The notes: generated from the letters alone by a model not told the origin. 64,000 nt of DNA from Hydrogenovibrio kuenenii DSM 12350 (GCF_000526715.1 NZ_JAGP01000001.1:1922001-1986000), one strand, 5' to 3'; shown: positions 37,172 to 46,591, counted from the stretch's first letter. Numbers and translations are program-made.

Positions 37172-38713
37172 TCAAAATGAACGTCTTTTGATCAGCATTA
37201 ATAACGGCATGAGCACGATAAAGCTCAGCATCACGACCCAAAAGGTATCACTAAAGGCAATCATCATCGCTTGACGATTCACTTCGTCAGCTAAGGTTTG
37301 AATAGCGGTGGGCGAATTGAGAGTAAGGTTTTGATTGGCCAACCAACGAGTAACCTCGGGATTGTTTGGTGTAATATGCGCACTCAGCCCGACTTGACTC
37401 ATATGATTACTGTGTGAGAGCACGGTCATGGCAATCGAAATACCAACTGAGCTACCGAGCGTTCTCGCCACATTGTAAATACCGGCAGCTTCACTAGACT
37501 GTGATTTTTGTAGGGTTTCATATGCCAAGGTAGACAAAGGAATAAAAATCATTCCCATACCAAATCCCTGAATAACACTTGGTAAAATAAAATTTAACTC
37601 GGCAGAATCTAGGCTTTCAACAGTAAAGAGGTAAGTGCCGGAGGCTGCGAAACAGAACCCAACAAAAATCAGTTTTCGTAAATCAACTTTATTAATAAAA
37701 CGCGAAATCGCAAACATGGCGACTGCTGATGCCAATCCCCTCGGCGCCATCACCATACCTGTAGTCATGGCATCATAATGAAAGAGATTTTCCAACATCA
37801 AAGGCTGTAGAGCAATGGTGCCAAACATCCCCAACCCAAAAGCAAACATCATAAAACAAGAAGTAGCGAGATTACGGTCTTTAAGCAAAGCGAGGTTGAC
37901 GATGCTGTCTTCTCGGTTCCACGATCGAACGACAAAATACATCAACGATAAAAAACTCACTAGAGAAAAGGCTTGAATGGTTAAAGAATCAAACCAGTTA
38001 TCTTCGTTGCCTCTGTCCAAGACAAACTGCAAACTACCAATCCCCAGCGCCATAAAAAACGCCCCAGTCCAATCGGCTTTTACGCGCTGATTCGGCTCAC
38101 TTAACAATAAAACCGATGCCAGCACAAAATTCAAAATACCGACAGGCAGATTGATATAAAAAATCCAACGCCAATCCATGTGCGCGGTAATATAGCCACC
38201 CAAAGTCGGCCCTAATACCGGAGCAACCATCACGCCGACACCCCACAATGCCATCGCCTTTCCACGCTCTTCTTTCGGAAAGATATCGACCATAATCGAT
38301 TGCGACAAGGGCACGACAAACGCACCGAACATACCCTGTAATACTCGAAATGCAACCATCTCGGACAAACTGTCCGCCTGACCACACAATCCGGATGAAA
38401 TCACAAACCCAGCGATACAAATCATCATCAAACGCTTTCGGCCAAACATCCTCACCAAAAATCCGGTGAGCGGAATCATAATCGCTTCAATAACGATATA
38501 ACTGGTCAACACCCAACTAACCTGGTCAGAAGTCGCCCCCAGAGCGCCCATCATGTGCGGCAAAGCGACATTGACAATGGTCATATCCAACACCACCATA
38601 ATGGTGGTCAACATGACCGTCACCGTAATCAGACCACGCGAGACCCCCGGTTTGGCAACTGGGTTTTCTTGCTGATGGGTTTGAGGGTTGGTAGCCGTCT
38701 CTGAAGTCGACAT
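37172..38713 (-). CDS. emrB: EmrB/QacA-type multidrug efflux transporter (DHA2 family)
   Basis: A 513-residue major-facilitator protein with 14 predicted membrane helices. Family marks are LDMTIVNVALPHM (helix 1), WVLTSYIVIEAIMIPLTGFL, FGRKRLMM (loop 2-3) and GPTLGGYITAHMDWRWIFYINLPVGI (motif C region). It should use the proton gradient to export drugs or other amphipathic compounds through EmrA and an outer-membrane channel. It follows emrA by nine bases. Substrate not deducible. Confidence 0.93.
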   Translation of the reverse strand: MSTSETATNPQTHQQENPVAKPGVSRGLITVTVMLTTIMVVLDMTIVNVALPHMMGALGATSDQVSWVLTSYIVIEAIMIPLTGFLVRMFGRKRLMMICIAGFVISSGLCGQADSLSEMVAFRVLQGMFGAFVVPLSQSIMVDIFPKEERGKAMALWGVGVMVAPVLGPTLGGYITAHMDWRWIFYINLPVGILNFVLASVLLLSEPNQRVKADWTGAFFMALGIGSLQFVLDRGNEDNWFDSLTIQAFSLVSFLSLMYFVVRSWNREDSIVNLALLKDRNLATSCFMMFAFGLGMFGTIALQPLMLENLFHYDAMTTGMVMAPRGLASAVAMFAISRFINKVDLRKLIFVGFCFAASGTYLFTVESLDSAELNFILPSVIQGFGMGMIFIPLSTLAYETLQKSQSSEAAGIYNVARTLGSSVGISIAMTVLSHSNHMSQVGLSAHITPNNPEVTRWLANQNLTLNSPTAIQTLADEVNRQAMMIAFSDTFWVVMLSFIVLMPLLMLIKRRSF

Positions 38714-38722
38714 GGTGACAAC

Positions 38723-39748
38723 TTACTCGCTGATTGATTGAGTCGTTGGTTGAGAGGCGACAGACTGAGTGTCGATAGTGACAGTCGCACTTGATCCAAT
38801 CCGTAAATGCGACAAGCTTTGCGCCTGATTATCTTTCGGCACAATCTGAATTCTAACCGGAAAACGTTGCGTCACCTTTACCCAGTTTCCTGTCGCGTTT
38901 TCAGATGGAATCAACGAGAATGCTACCCCGCTGGCCGGGCTAATCGATTCGACTCGTCCCGTAAACTTTTGATCGGGATACATATCCAAACTGATTGCCA
39001 CCGATTGACCTAGCTTAATGTGATTCAAATCGGTTTCTTTAAAATTGGCTGACACCCAGTACTCATTGGTGCCAATCATTGGAAACAATTTTTCGCCTAC
39101 CGCCACATATTTACCTGGACGAACATCTACCTGTCCTAAAAATCCGTCAGCAGGTGCGGTAATCAAAGTATGCGAGATATTTAATTTTGCGGTATCCACA
39201 GCCACTTGCGCGGCGGCAATTTGCGCTTGGGCTTGTTGCAGATGTGCTTGAGCAGCGGCAATTTCCGATTCCGCCGCTTCATACTTGGCAACGGCCTCCT
39301 TGAGCTTGAAATTGGAGTCGTCTGCTTGCTGTTGCGACGCTAACCCTTTTTTGGTCAGAGACTTAATGCGGTGATAATCCAACAACAAATAGGCTTTTTC
39401 ATTCATCGCTTCGCGCGCCTGTGCTTGCGCTGTTTTTTCATCTGCCTCTGCTGAAGTGGCCTGAGTTTTCGACAAAGCCACTTGTGCCTGAGCTTGAGAT
39501 AAGGTTAGCTGATAATGGCTGTCGTCGATTTTCATCAACAACTGTCCTTTCTTGACCTGCTGATAAGAGCGCACCAGCACCTCAGATACAGCCCCTTCAA
39601 CCTGTGGACTCAAATAGACTCTGTTTGCCTCCACATACGCATCCGAAGTTGAAGGATGGATTGCTCGGTACTGCAACCATGCATAACCACCCGCCACGGC
39701 AGCCGAAACCAATAACAAAAGAAATAATAATTTTAAACGTTTCACCAT
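38723..39748 (-). CDS. emrA: EmrA-like membrane-fusion protein
   Basis: A 341-residue HlyD-family adaptor: one N-terminal membrane helix (about 6-26), first lipoyl half (YLSPQVEGAVSEVLV), a long Ala/Gln-rich coiled-coil hairpin (about 85-200), second lipoyl half (ITAPADGFLGQVDVRPGKYV) and a beta-barrel domain. It pairs with the EmrB transporter encoded immediately downstream. No outer-membrane component is in the operon; a TolC-type channel must come from elsewhere, perhaps including the lipoprotein of the MacAB operon. Confidence 0.92.
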   Translation of the reverse strand: MVKRLKLLFLLLLVSAAVAGGYAWLQYRAIHPSTSDAYVEANRVYLSPQVEGAVSEVLVRSYQQVKKGQLLMKIDDSHYQLTLSQAQAQVALSKTQATSAEADEKTAQAQAREAMNEKAYLLLDYHRIKSLTKKGLASQQQADDSNFKLKEAVAKYEAAESEIAAAQAHLQQAQAQIAAAQVAVDTAKLNISHTLITAPADGFLGQVDVRPGKYVAVGEKLFPMIGTNEYWVSANFKETDLNHIKLGQSVAISLDMYPDQKFTGRVESISPASGVAFSLIPSENATGNWVKVTQRFPVRIQIVPKDNQAQSLSHLRIGSSATVTIDTQSVASQPTTQSISE

Positions 39749-39926
39749 AAATCTCAGAACCCTGAATCAACGATAGGTGCAATAACTAAAAGCCTGTACT
39801 ATACATCCTTTTATATTGTAAGCCATACTCAAACTTATAGCTTTGCTTTTAGCGCCAACTTCATGACTTAATGAGCAGAAAATCATCCAGCAACAAGCAG
39901 CGTCTATATTTTCAGGTGTATAGAAA

Positions 39927-39953
39927 AGAAAAACCCCGGCAGAACCGGGGCTT
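39927..39953 (-). terminator. Intrinsic terminator of the cold-shock gene
   Basis: On the minus strand AAGCCCCGG pairs with CCGGGG around a TTCTG loop and runs straight into a T tract (TTTTTC). It lies 47 bases after the cold-shock protein stop. A textbook rho-independent terminator. Confidence 0.85.
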
Positions 39954-39999
39954 AATTAATCAAAGCAACAAGACTTTGACTAAAATGGCAGAGGGTTAT

Positions 40000-40209
40000 T
40001 TAAGCTGGAACTACATTTTCCGCTTGAGGCCCTTTTTCACCTTGAGTAACTTCCATCGTTACCGCTTGTCCTTCAACAAGAGTACGACGTCCACCGCCTT
40101 GAATTGCTGAAAAGTGTACAAATACATCTTTTCCGCCTTCTTGTTCGATAAACCCAAATCCTTTCTCGTCATTAAACCACTTAACAGTGCCTGAAACTGC
40201 TTCTGACAT
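40000..40209 (-). CDS. Cold-shock domain protein (CspA family)
   Basis: A 69-residue single OB-fold nucleic-acid chaperone. It has [21 protein letters not shown] with RNP1 (KGFGFI) and DVFVHFSAI with RNP2. Such proteins melt RNA secondary structure; some are cold-inducible, others constitutive. The upstream gap of more than 200 bases would allow a long 5' leader as in cspA, but I could not identify a cold-box or firm promoter. An intrinsic terminator follows. Confidence 0.95.
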   Translation of the reverse strand: MSEAVSGTVKWFNDEKGFGFIEQEGGKDVFVHFSAIQGGGRRTLVEGQAVTMEVTQGEKGPQAENVVPA

Positions 40210-40519
40210 GCTTCTTCCTTTTACTTAAATAAATGATAGTGCTGGAATTCCTAATCTATCTAAGGTTACTCTGAGGAAATACATCCAGTCAGGCAAACAT
40301 AAAACTTGCCGACACAAAAACCGATAAAAGGCGCATTGACAGAAGTGACTTTTGAAAAAATCAGTTGTTCCAAATAGCTTTTTAACAAAAAAACTCTTAG
40401 GAATCAATCCAAAAAACAGCAAAAACACGTTTTTAAGCTTAATCTAGTAATAGCAATGCTTTCCAATACCCTAAGTTTTTTTTATGATAGTCACAATATC
40501 TAATAGAGAATACTTACTC
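40210..40519. other. 310-base divergent region between the cold-shock gene and hemH
   Basis: No gene supported. It holds the promoters of both neighbours. A long untranslated leader for the cold-shock gene is possible. A short stem AAAAAC-AC-GTTTTT lies near 40420-40436. No firm promoter was identified. Confidence 0.4.
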
Positions 40520-41635
40520 ATGCCTTATCACAACCCAATCGAATTTGAACATGGAAACGACCAAGCCGTAGGCGTTTTGATTACCAACCTAGGTACACCG
40601 GACGCACCTACCAAAGAAGCATTGAAGCCATATCTGAAAGAGTTTTTATTAGATACGCGAGTTGTTGAGCCGCCTCCAGCAAGATGGTTGTGGAAACTGA
40701 TTCTAAACGGCATTATTTTGAATGCCCGCCCAGCAAAGTCCGCGGAAGCCTATCAGGAAGTCTGGGGGCACTATGGCGAAGGTTCCCCGTTATTGGATAT
40801 AGGCAAGGCGCAACTGGAAGCCATTGCCAACAAAGTTAGACCTCACTTTAGCGGTCGTGTTGAGTTTGCATTGGGCATGCGCTATGGCAATCCGTCCATT
40901 GCATCTGCCTTGGAAAGTCTCGCGGCAAAAGGTTGCACAAAGTTTGTCATACTGCCTTTGTACCCTCAATATGCCGCAGCCACAACAGGCTCGACATTTG
41001 ATGCTGTGTCAGCAGCCTTACAAAGTTGGCGCTGGGTACCCGACCTGCGCTTTGTTGCCAAATACCATCGACACCACGGTTATATTAAAGCGCTGGCAAA
41101 TTCTATTCGTGAACACCAAGCAGAACACGGCAAACCCGATTTACTTGTCATGTCATATCACGGCATCCCACAACGTTATTTTGATGGTGGCGACCCTTAT
41201 CATTGTGAATGTCATGTCACTTCAAGGCTGGTTGCTGAAGAGCTTGGGCTTAGTTCTGATGAATACCGTGTCACCTTCCAATCTTTGTTCGGTAAAGAGG
41301 AATGGATCAAACCCTATACCGATGCGACTATGAAAGCTTTACCATCAGAAGGTGTGAAACACGTACAAGTCATCTGCCCTGGGTTTTCTGCCGACTGCTT
41401 GGAAACCATCGAAGAAATAGATCAGGAAAATCGAGAATACTTTATGGAAGCTGGTGGAGAAAAATTCAGCTATATTCCAGCGCTCAATTCACGAGAAGAC
41501 CATACTGACGCGCTAACTGATATTATTCTGACTCAAACATTAGGCTGGCCGGAAAGACAAGGTTTAGACGCCTCTGCTGATGCATTGGAAAGACAAAAAG
41601 TAAAAGCCAATGCAGAGAAAATGCAAAACCAGTAG
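40520..41635 (+). CDS. hemH: Ferrochelatase HemH
   Basis: HemH inserts ferrous iron into protoporphyrin IX, the last step of heme synthesis, at the cytosolic face of the membrane. The 371-residue protein shows VGVLITNLGTPDAPT at the start, the metal-binding His in MSYHGIPQRYFDGGDPYHCECH, and FSADCLETIEEID with the catalytic Glu. ATG at 40520 (MPYHNPIEFEHG) is preferred on family similarity; another in-frame ATG lies at 40484. Convergent with folM, with seven bases between stops and no separate terminator. Confidence 0.94.
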   Translation: MPYHNPIEFEHGNDQAVGVLITNLGTPDAPTKEALKPYLKEFLLDTRVVEPPPARWLWKLILNGIILNARPAKSAEAYQEVWGHYGEGSPLLDIGKAQLEAIANKVRPHFSGRVEFALGMRYGNPSIASALESLAAKGCTKFVILPLYPQYAAATTGSTFDAVSAALQSWRWVPDLRFVAKYHRHHGYIKALANSIREHQAEHGKPDLLVMSYHGIPQRYFDGGDPYHCECHVTSRLVAEELGLSSDEYRVTFQSLFGKEEWIKPYTDATMKALPSEGVKHVQVICPGFSADCLETIEEIDQENREYFMEAGGEKFSYIPALNSREDHTDALTDIILTQTLGWPERQGLDASADALERQKVKANAEKMQNQ

Positions 41636-41642
41636 TATTGCA

Positions 41643-42365
41643 TTAACGCATTAATTGCCCTATCTCAATTTTAGAACCCGTTGAAGTTGGGCTATTCATC
41701 AAGAAGTCTACAGCTTGCCAAATCGATTCCATACCTGCGGGTTTTGGAATCGCACTTTCATCTAAACGTTTTTGTTTATAGTCTTCCGAATCCCCTTCAT
41801 TAAAACAAACCAACCCTGGTGCTATCGTATTCACTTTTACGTCAGGTGCAAACGCTCTGGCATGAGATAACATCAAAGATTCCAATGCCGCTTTACTGCT
41901 TAAATAACCGGCATAGTCCGCTTTACCTTCCGAAGTGCGGCAATCAGACAAGGCAATAATATCTTTTTGTTCGCAAGAACTGGCTTGCAACAGCGGCAAA
42001 CAAACTTGGTTTAACTGATAAGGTGTATGGACATGGACATCAAACATCGCTTGCATCAATTCCGGTTTTTGTAAGACAAGCTGCTCATCAATCCAAAGCG
42101 AAGCATTGTGAATGACAGCACGTAAACTCTGAACTTTTTCAGTCAAAACAGAACAACAATCGTGAACAGCGTTAGGATGCGTAAAATCAACTTGAATTCC
42201 CAAAGCACCGGCAGACTTCAGCTCTTCTACTGCTGGGCGCTCTGTGCGATAGGTAAAGATCACGGGATAATCGGTTTCATCTAAAAAGCGCTGCGCCAAA
42301 AAGCGTCCAATCCGCTGTCCAGCACCCGTAATCAACACCGCATTCTCTAGTTTGTCTCCAAGCAT
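41643..42365 (-). CDS. folM: FolM-type dihydromonapterin/dihydrofolate reductase (SDR)
   Basis: A 240-residue short-chain dehydrogenase, same length as E. coli FolM, which reduces dihydromonapterin with NADPH and has weak dihydrofolate reductase activity. Visible: LITGAGQRIGRFLAQ (cofactor loop with Arg after the Gly motif), LRAVIHNASLWI, the active Tyr and Lys in YAGYLSSKAALESL, and VNTIAPGLVCFNEGD, a FolM-like segment. A general SDR role cannot be excluded. folE2 lies 8 kb away, another pterin gene. Confidence 0.82.
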   Translation of the reverse strand: MLGDKLENAVLITGAGQRIGRFLAQRFLDETDYPVIFTYRTERPAVEELKSAGALGIQVDFTHPNAVHDCCSVLTEKVQSLRAVIHNASLWIDEQLVLQKPELMQAMFDVHVHTPYQLNQVCLPLLQASSCEQKDIIALSDCRTSEGKADYAGYLSSKAALESLMLSHARAFAPDVKVNTIAPGLVCFNEGDSEDYKQKRLDESAIPKPAGMESIWQAVDFLMNSPTSTGSKIEIGQLMR

Positions 42366-42483
42366 TTTTTGCTTTGTCCTTATTGGTGATTTGTTATTAA
42401 GTTTTGACTACTTTTATCGTTTGCACAACCGTTTCAATATGGTAAGCTGACTCGATAAAAATAATCATATCAGGATATTAGGA

Positions 42484-43056
42484 ATGACGGAAACACCTAA
42501 TCAAAATAACCAAGAACAAGATAAAGAAACGACAACATCAGCTATTGAACAACCTACAACCGATTCGACACTTGAAGCCGTTGATGAGGAACAAGAGCGC
42601 TATGACCTAGCGATGCTAGAAGCCTTTATACAAAAACCTTCTAAAATAACTTATTATCAGAATGCATTAGATAAAATGATGACAACAGGTACACCGAACC
42701 TTCAATGGAACTGGAGTTGGTGGAGTTTTTTTGGCGGCTGGGCATATTTACTCTACCGCAAAGCCTATTTGCCTGCATTCATCACATTTATTGTCACCTC
42801 AACCATCAGCTTTCTTCCTTTTGGCGGCATCATCAGCATGGTTGTTTTAGGCGGCATAGGCCCTTATTTTATAATCAAACGTTACGCCACCCTAAAGCAG
42901 CAAGTAGAAAACCGCTATGAAACAGAAGAAGATCGGTTTGAAGCGATGGAAAAAGTAGGCGGTTTCCATACCTGGGTCGCTTGGGCGGCACTTATTGTCT
43001 ACGCCGTTGTATTTTTAATGGTTGTATCCATTGCTTTGACAGGCACACACCACTAA
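42484..43056 (+). CDS. DUF2628-type membrane protein
   Basis: A 190-residue protein. The N-terminal 60 residues are acidic and Gln/Thr-rich; then NWSWWSFFGGWAYLLYRKAYLPAF is characteristic of DUF2628, followed by two hydrophobic segments (about 97-130) and a C-terminal membrane helix (about 165-188). Function unknown. AGGA lies eight bases before the ATG. It converges with arsJ, six bases apart, and is not obviously part of the arsenic island. Confidence 0.75.
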   Translation: MTETPNQNNQEQDKETTTSAIEQPTTDSTLEAVDEEQERYDLAMLEAFIQKPSKITYYQNALDKMMTTGTPNLQWNWSWWSFFGGWAYLLYRKAYLPAFITFIVTSTISFLPFGGIISMVVLGGIGPYFIIKRYATLKQQVENRYETEEDRFEAMEKVGGFHTWVAWAALIVYAVVFLMVVSIALTGTHH

Positions 43057-43062
43057 AAAAAT

Positions 43063-44283
43063 CTACGCAAGTTCTTCATGCGGCTTGGCTTTTAACACCA
43101 ATGCCGCAGCCAATATCACGAAAATAGACGACACAATTAAACTGGCCTCCATGCCTGCAAACTGATAGGTCAAACCTGACAGCAAAGTCCCGACTAAACG
43201 CCCTCCGGCATTCGCCATATAATAAAAACCAACATCTTTTGATGCGCCATCTTCATCAGCAAAAGACACGATTAAATAAGAATGCACCGCTGAGTTCAGC
43301 GCAAACACTACGCCAAAAATCATCAAGCCGACAACAATCACTGTTTGTGGATGCCAAGACAATAAAAACACCATTACAATTGGAATCAATGCCAAAACCA
43401 CTGCAAGCTTCATTGCGGTTAAAGAAGTCGGCTTATGTTGACCCGCCTCTATGTTTTTGCCTTTTTTCAGGCCCGTTAATTTTGGTGTTATCGCCTGCAC
43501 AAAACCATAACCAATCACCCATGCCGCCATAAATGTTCCCACCGCCATAAACGACCAACCGAGAACAGATTCCAAAAACACAGGTAGCGCCACCACAAAC
43601 CAAATATCTCGTGCACCAAATAAAAAGAAGCGTGCCGCAGACAACCAGTTGATGGCTTGTGACTTGGAAAAAATCTCACTGAACTTAGACTTGCCTTTCG
43701 CTTTACCAAGCGACTTATCCAATAGGAAAATGGATAAAATCAAAGGCAAAATAATGATAGCGACCAAAACATAGAGTGCATTGGTGAATCCAATACCCTC
43801 CAATAGAGCTGCGCCTATGAAAAAGCCAACGCCTTTTAACGCATTCTTTGACCCTGTCAGCAACGCTACCCAGGAATACAACTGCCCACTGGCATCAGAT
43901 GCCAAGCTTTTGATCGAGCTCTTTGCAGACATCTTGTTTAAATCTTTGGCAATACCGGATAATGCTTGAGCTGCCATTACATAAGCCACCGTTAAGTAGC
44001 TGACATCAACCGTGAGCATTAACAACGCAACTACTTGCAATACTAGGCCAAGATTCATCGTGACATTAAGACCTAATCTTGCGCCCAGCCAGCCGCCAAT
44101 CAGGTTAGTAACAACACCGAAAAATTCGTATAAAAGGAAAAGTAAGGCAATATCAAATGGAGAATAACCGAGTTGATTGAAGTAAAGCAACACCAACATA
44201 CGGATTGCACCATCTGTCAGGGTAAATGCCCAGTAGTTGGTTGTCACCAAACCATATTGCTGCAGTGCAGAGAGTCGAATCAT
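43063..44283 (-). CDS. arsJ: ArsJ-type organoarsenical efflux permease (MFS)
   Basis: A 406-residue major-facilitator protein with about 12 helices. The start LVTTNYWAFTLTDGAIRMLVLLYFNQLGYSPF and the association with a GAPDH gene identify the ArsJ family. ArsJ exports 1-arseno-3-phosphoglycerate, which GAPDH forms from arsenate and glyceraldehyde-3-phosphate and which then falls apart outside, giving arsenate resistance. ATG at 44283 is chosen; a longer frame starting with TTG at 44295 runs into the 18-bp repeat and is unlikely. It is the last gene of the ars block, with the repeat hairpin between it and gap. Confidence 0.87.
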   Translation of the reverse strand: MIRLSALQQYGLVTTNYWAFTLTDGAIRMLVLLYFNQLGYSPFDIALLFLLYEFFGVVTNLIGGWLGARLGLNVTMNLGLVLQVVALLMLTVDVSYLTVAYVMAAQALSGIAKDLNKMSAKSSIKSLASDASGQLYSWVALLTGSKNALKGVGFFIGAALLEGIGFTNALYVLVAIIILPLILSIFLLDKSLGKAKGKSKFSEIFSKSQAINWLSAARFFLFGARDIWFVVALPVFLESVLGWSFMAVGTFMAAWVIGYGFVQAITPKLTGLKKGKNIEAGQHKPTSLTAMKLAVVLALIPIVMVFLLSWHPQTVIVVGLMIFGVVFALNSAVHSYLIVSFADEDGASKDVGFYYMANAGGRLVGTLLSGLTYQFAGMEASLIVSSIFVILAAALVLKAKPHEELA

Positions 44284-44293
44284 AAGGTCATCC

Positions 44294-44345
44294 AAAATCT
44301 ACCAGGCTGGGACTTTGGCACGCCTGACCCAGCCTGGCAGATTTT
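44294..44345. terminator. Inverted pair of the 18-bp repeat between gap and arsJ
   Basis: AAAATCTACCAGGCTGGG (44294-44311) faces CCCAGCCTGGCAGATTTT (44328-44345), a stem of 18 bp with one A-C mismatch. The T-rich end follows the stem on the minus strand, so it could end or attenuate transcription coming from arsP-arsC-gap before arsJ. Its place inside a same-direction gene run is unlike the pairs at 4.1 and 37.1 kb. Confidence 0.7.
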
Positions 44346-44362
44346 ATTGGTTTACACGAAAA

Positions 44363-45391
44363 TTAGTGGACTGAAGCGTTCAGCTGCCCGGCTTTTACTG
44401 CTAGTTCCATCATGCGAAGCACGTAACCGATTTCATTATCGTACCAAGCAAGTAACTTTACTTGTGTACCGCTAACTACCATTGTTGATGGTGCATCAAT
44501 CACCGATGAACAAGGTTCACCTTCAAAATCAACTGAAACCAACGGACGTTCTTCAAAACCTAAAATACCTTGCAAATAGGTTTCAGACGCGTCTTTTAAT
44601 AAAGCATTTACTTCTTCTACCGAAGTTTCACGCTCCATTTCCAATACCAAATCCGTTAGGGATGCATTCATAAAAGGCACCCGCACGGCAATACCATTTA
44701 AACGACCATTCAACTCTGGAAAAATCGTTCCGATGGCTTTTGCTGAACCTGTCGTCGTCGGGATCAGAGATTCAAACGATGCTCTTGCACGACGCAAATC
44801 AGCATGACCATGGTCGACCACTTTTTGCGTATTGGTGCGGTCATGCATAGTGGTAATCATGCCATGCTTGATACCGAGCTTTTCGTGCATGACTTTAATC
44901 ACGGGCGCAATACAGTTGGTGGTACAAGAAGCAGAGGTAATAATTGGATCTGCACCGGCAACAAACACGTCATCATTAATCCCCATGACGATGTTCTTAA
45001 TCCCCTCTTTCATCGGTGCTGCCACAATCACTTGCTTAATGCCTTGATGCATATAAGACTGCAATGCTTCTTTGGTGCGGAATTTACCTGTGGCTTCAAT
45101 CACCACATCCACATTCAAAGCAGCCCAGTCGGTATCTGCAATAGCAGCATTGCTTGAATAAGAGATAACCTGTTCTTCAATACAGATCATATTATTTTCG
45201 GTATCTGCAGACACTTCATGATGCCAGCGTCCATGCGCAGAATCAAAGTGAAGTAAATGCGCAGAACCAACCACATCCGTTGCGATTTCATTGATATGAA
45301 CGAACTCGACATGAGGCCAATCAAAAGCTTCTCTTAATGCCAAACGCCCCATTCTTCCAAATCCATTAATGGCAACACGAACTTTTTTCAT
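44363..45391 (-). CDS. gap: Glyceraldehyde-3-phosphate dehydrogenase of the ars cluster
   Basis: A 342-residue NAD-dependent GAPDH with the N-terminal Rossmann motif [18 protein letters not shown], the catalytic Cys in [11 protein letters not shown] and the His in HDRTNTQ. Next to arsJ it most likely serves arsenic resistance by making 1-arseno-3-phosphoglycerate, rather than being the main glycolytic enzyme; this is an inference from context. It follows arsC by 23 bases. Confidence 0.9.
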   Translation of the reverse strand: MKKVRVAINGFGRMGRLALREAFDWPHVEFVHINEIATDVVGSAHLLHFDSAHGRWHHEVSADTENNMICIEEQVISYSSNAAIADTDWAALNVDVVIEATGKFRTKEALQSYMHQGIKQVIVAAPMKEGIKNIVMGINDDVFVAGADPIITSASCTTNCIAPVIKVMHEKLGIKHGMITTMHDRTNTQKVVDHGHADLRRARASFESLIPTTTGSAKAIGTIFPELNGRLNGIAVRVPFMNASLTDLVLEMERETSVEEVNALLKDASETYLQGILGFEERPLVSVDFEGEPCSSVIDAPSTMVVSGTQVKLLAWYDNEIGYVLRMMELAVKAGQLNASVH

Positions 45392-45414
45392 CTTTTATCC
45401 TTAATTAAAAATGA

Positions 45415-45906
45415 CTATGCGTCGTCAGCATCATCTAAAGCAGCAATTTCTTGCAAATGCTGTTGTAACTTCAAATGCTCTAACTTCTCGACAGGCAGTT
45501 CGGCAAACAGACGAATACGATTTTCCAAATAACGCAACGCATCTTTAAAAGGCTTCACATCATCACTACCAGCAACTACAGGGTCTTCAATTCCCCAGTG
45601 AGCCAGCGCAGGGTGTCCCGGCCAAGTTGGGCAAACTTCGCCCTTCGCCGAGTCACAAACGGTAATAATCAAATCCATATGCGGTGCACCTGGTTGAGAA
45701 AATTCATCCCAACTTTTCGAACGCAACCCTTCTGTCTGAAGTTGTGCATTATTTAACAGCTCTAACGCTATCGGATTCACTTTTCCCGCTGGTTTACTTC
45801 CCGCACTATAAGCCTTAAAGCGTCCATCGGAACAATTGTTCAATAACACTTCCGCCATAATGCTACGTGCCGAATTTCCGGTACATAAAAATAAAACGTT
45901 AAACAT
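45415..45906 (-). CDS. arsC: Arsenate reductase ArsC, thioredoxin-coupled type
   Basis: A 163-residue enzyme of the low-molecular-weight phosphatase fold that reduces arsenate to arsenite. The catalytic loop is CTGNSARS (C-x5-R), and the two resolving cysteines are in TVCDSAKGEVCPTWPG, so the enzyme should be recycled by thioredoxin. ATG at 45906 has GGGAG six bases upstream. It lies between the Cys-rich thioredoxin-like gene and gap, giving the cell two arsenate routes: reduction and conversion to arseno-phosphoglycerate. Confidence 0.93.
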   Translation of the reverse strand: MFNVLFLCTGNSARSIMAEVLLNNCSDGRFKAYSAGSKPAGKVNPIALELLNNAQLQTEGLRSKSWDEFSQPGAPHMDLIITVCDSAKGEVCPTWPGHPALAHWGIEDPVVAGSDDVKPFKDALRYLENRIRLFAELPVEKLEHLKLQQHLQEIAALDDADDA

Positions 45907-45979
45907 CTCAATCTCCCACAACAAAACCTATACATTCCATCAATATTAAATGACGAAAATATGAAAGTCTGATGACATT

Positions 45980-46591
45980 TTATTTTTTAGGCGCTTGCTC
46001 AAGCCAGTCTTGGATTTTCTCTTTTGATGGGATGCTGCCAGAGTGAATCACTTCTTCGCTAATAACAACGGCTGGCGTTGACATTACGCCGTATTCCAAA
46101 ATTTTAGCGACATCATGAACAGCAACCACATTCACAGCAACACCCATTTCTTGCGCAACAGTTTCAATACGTTTAATGGTGCTTTCGCAGTTTGCACAAC
46201 CTGAACCTAAAACCTTGATGACCATTCCTTCTTCTGAAGAACCACAACAGGTGCCCTCAGCATTGTCCGAACAACATGACTCTTCTTTTGTATCTGAACA
46301 ACAAGCATCATCCTTTGTATCCGAACAACAAGACGATTCTGTCTTTTTAGGTTCAGCACTTGATGATGAACAACTTCCGCCAGGACAACATTCACCAGAT
46401 TTAGAAAACTTCCCTATCAAGTTGCTTGGGCACCATCCTGTAAAAGTGGCTTGCAATCCCATGAAAGCAGCGAACATACTCAACCATAACCAATTCATCT
46501 GGAACAAATTAACTTGTCCATATACATGCGCCAAAATAATCGACAACAGAATCATCGAAGTCATCATACGAACCATTAAATTATCTTTCAT
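45980..46591 (-). CDS. Membrane-anchored protein with Cys-Cys repeat linker and thioredoxin-like domain
   Basis: A 203-residue fusion. Residues 1-62 are a DUF2892/YgaP-like membrane segment with a GWCPSNLIGKF end. Residues 66-122 are a cysteine-rich linker with 11 Cys, including four tandem nine-residue units of the form xCC[SG][DS]xx[DE]x (CC at 88-89, 97-98, 106-107, 115-116). Residues 124-200 form a small thioredoxin-like domain of the redox-active disulfide protein 2 type with GSGCANC. The linker suggests binding of arsenite or metals; the thioredoxin part could reduce ArsC or a bound thiol complex. Both are inference. AGGAG precedes the ATG. It follows arsP by 21 bases. Confidence 0.8.
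   Translation of the reverse strand: MKDNLMVRMMTSMILLSIILAHVYGQVNLFQMNWLWLSMFAAFMGLQATFTGWCPSNLIGKFSKSGECCPGGSCSSSSAEPKKTESSCCSDTKDDACCSDTKEESCCSDNAEGTCCGSSEEGMVIKVLGSGCANCESTIKRIETVAQEMGVAVNVVAVHDVAKILEYGVMSTPAVVISEEVIHSGSIPSKEKIQDWLEQAPKK

Noticed and set aside
40824-41333. A 169-codon frame inside hemH
   Set aside because: Another frame of a clear ferrochelatase; no independent support.
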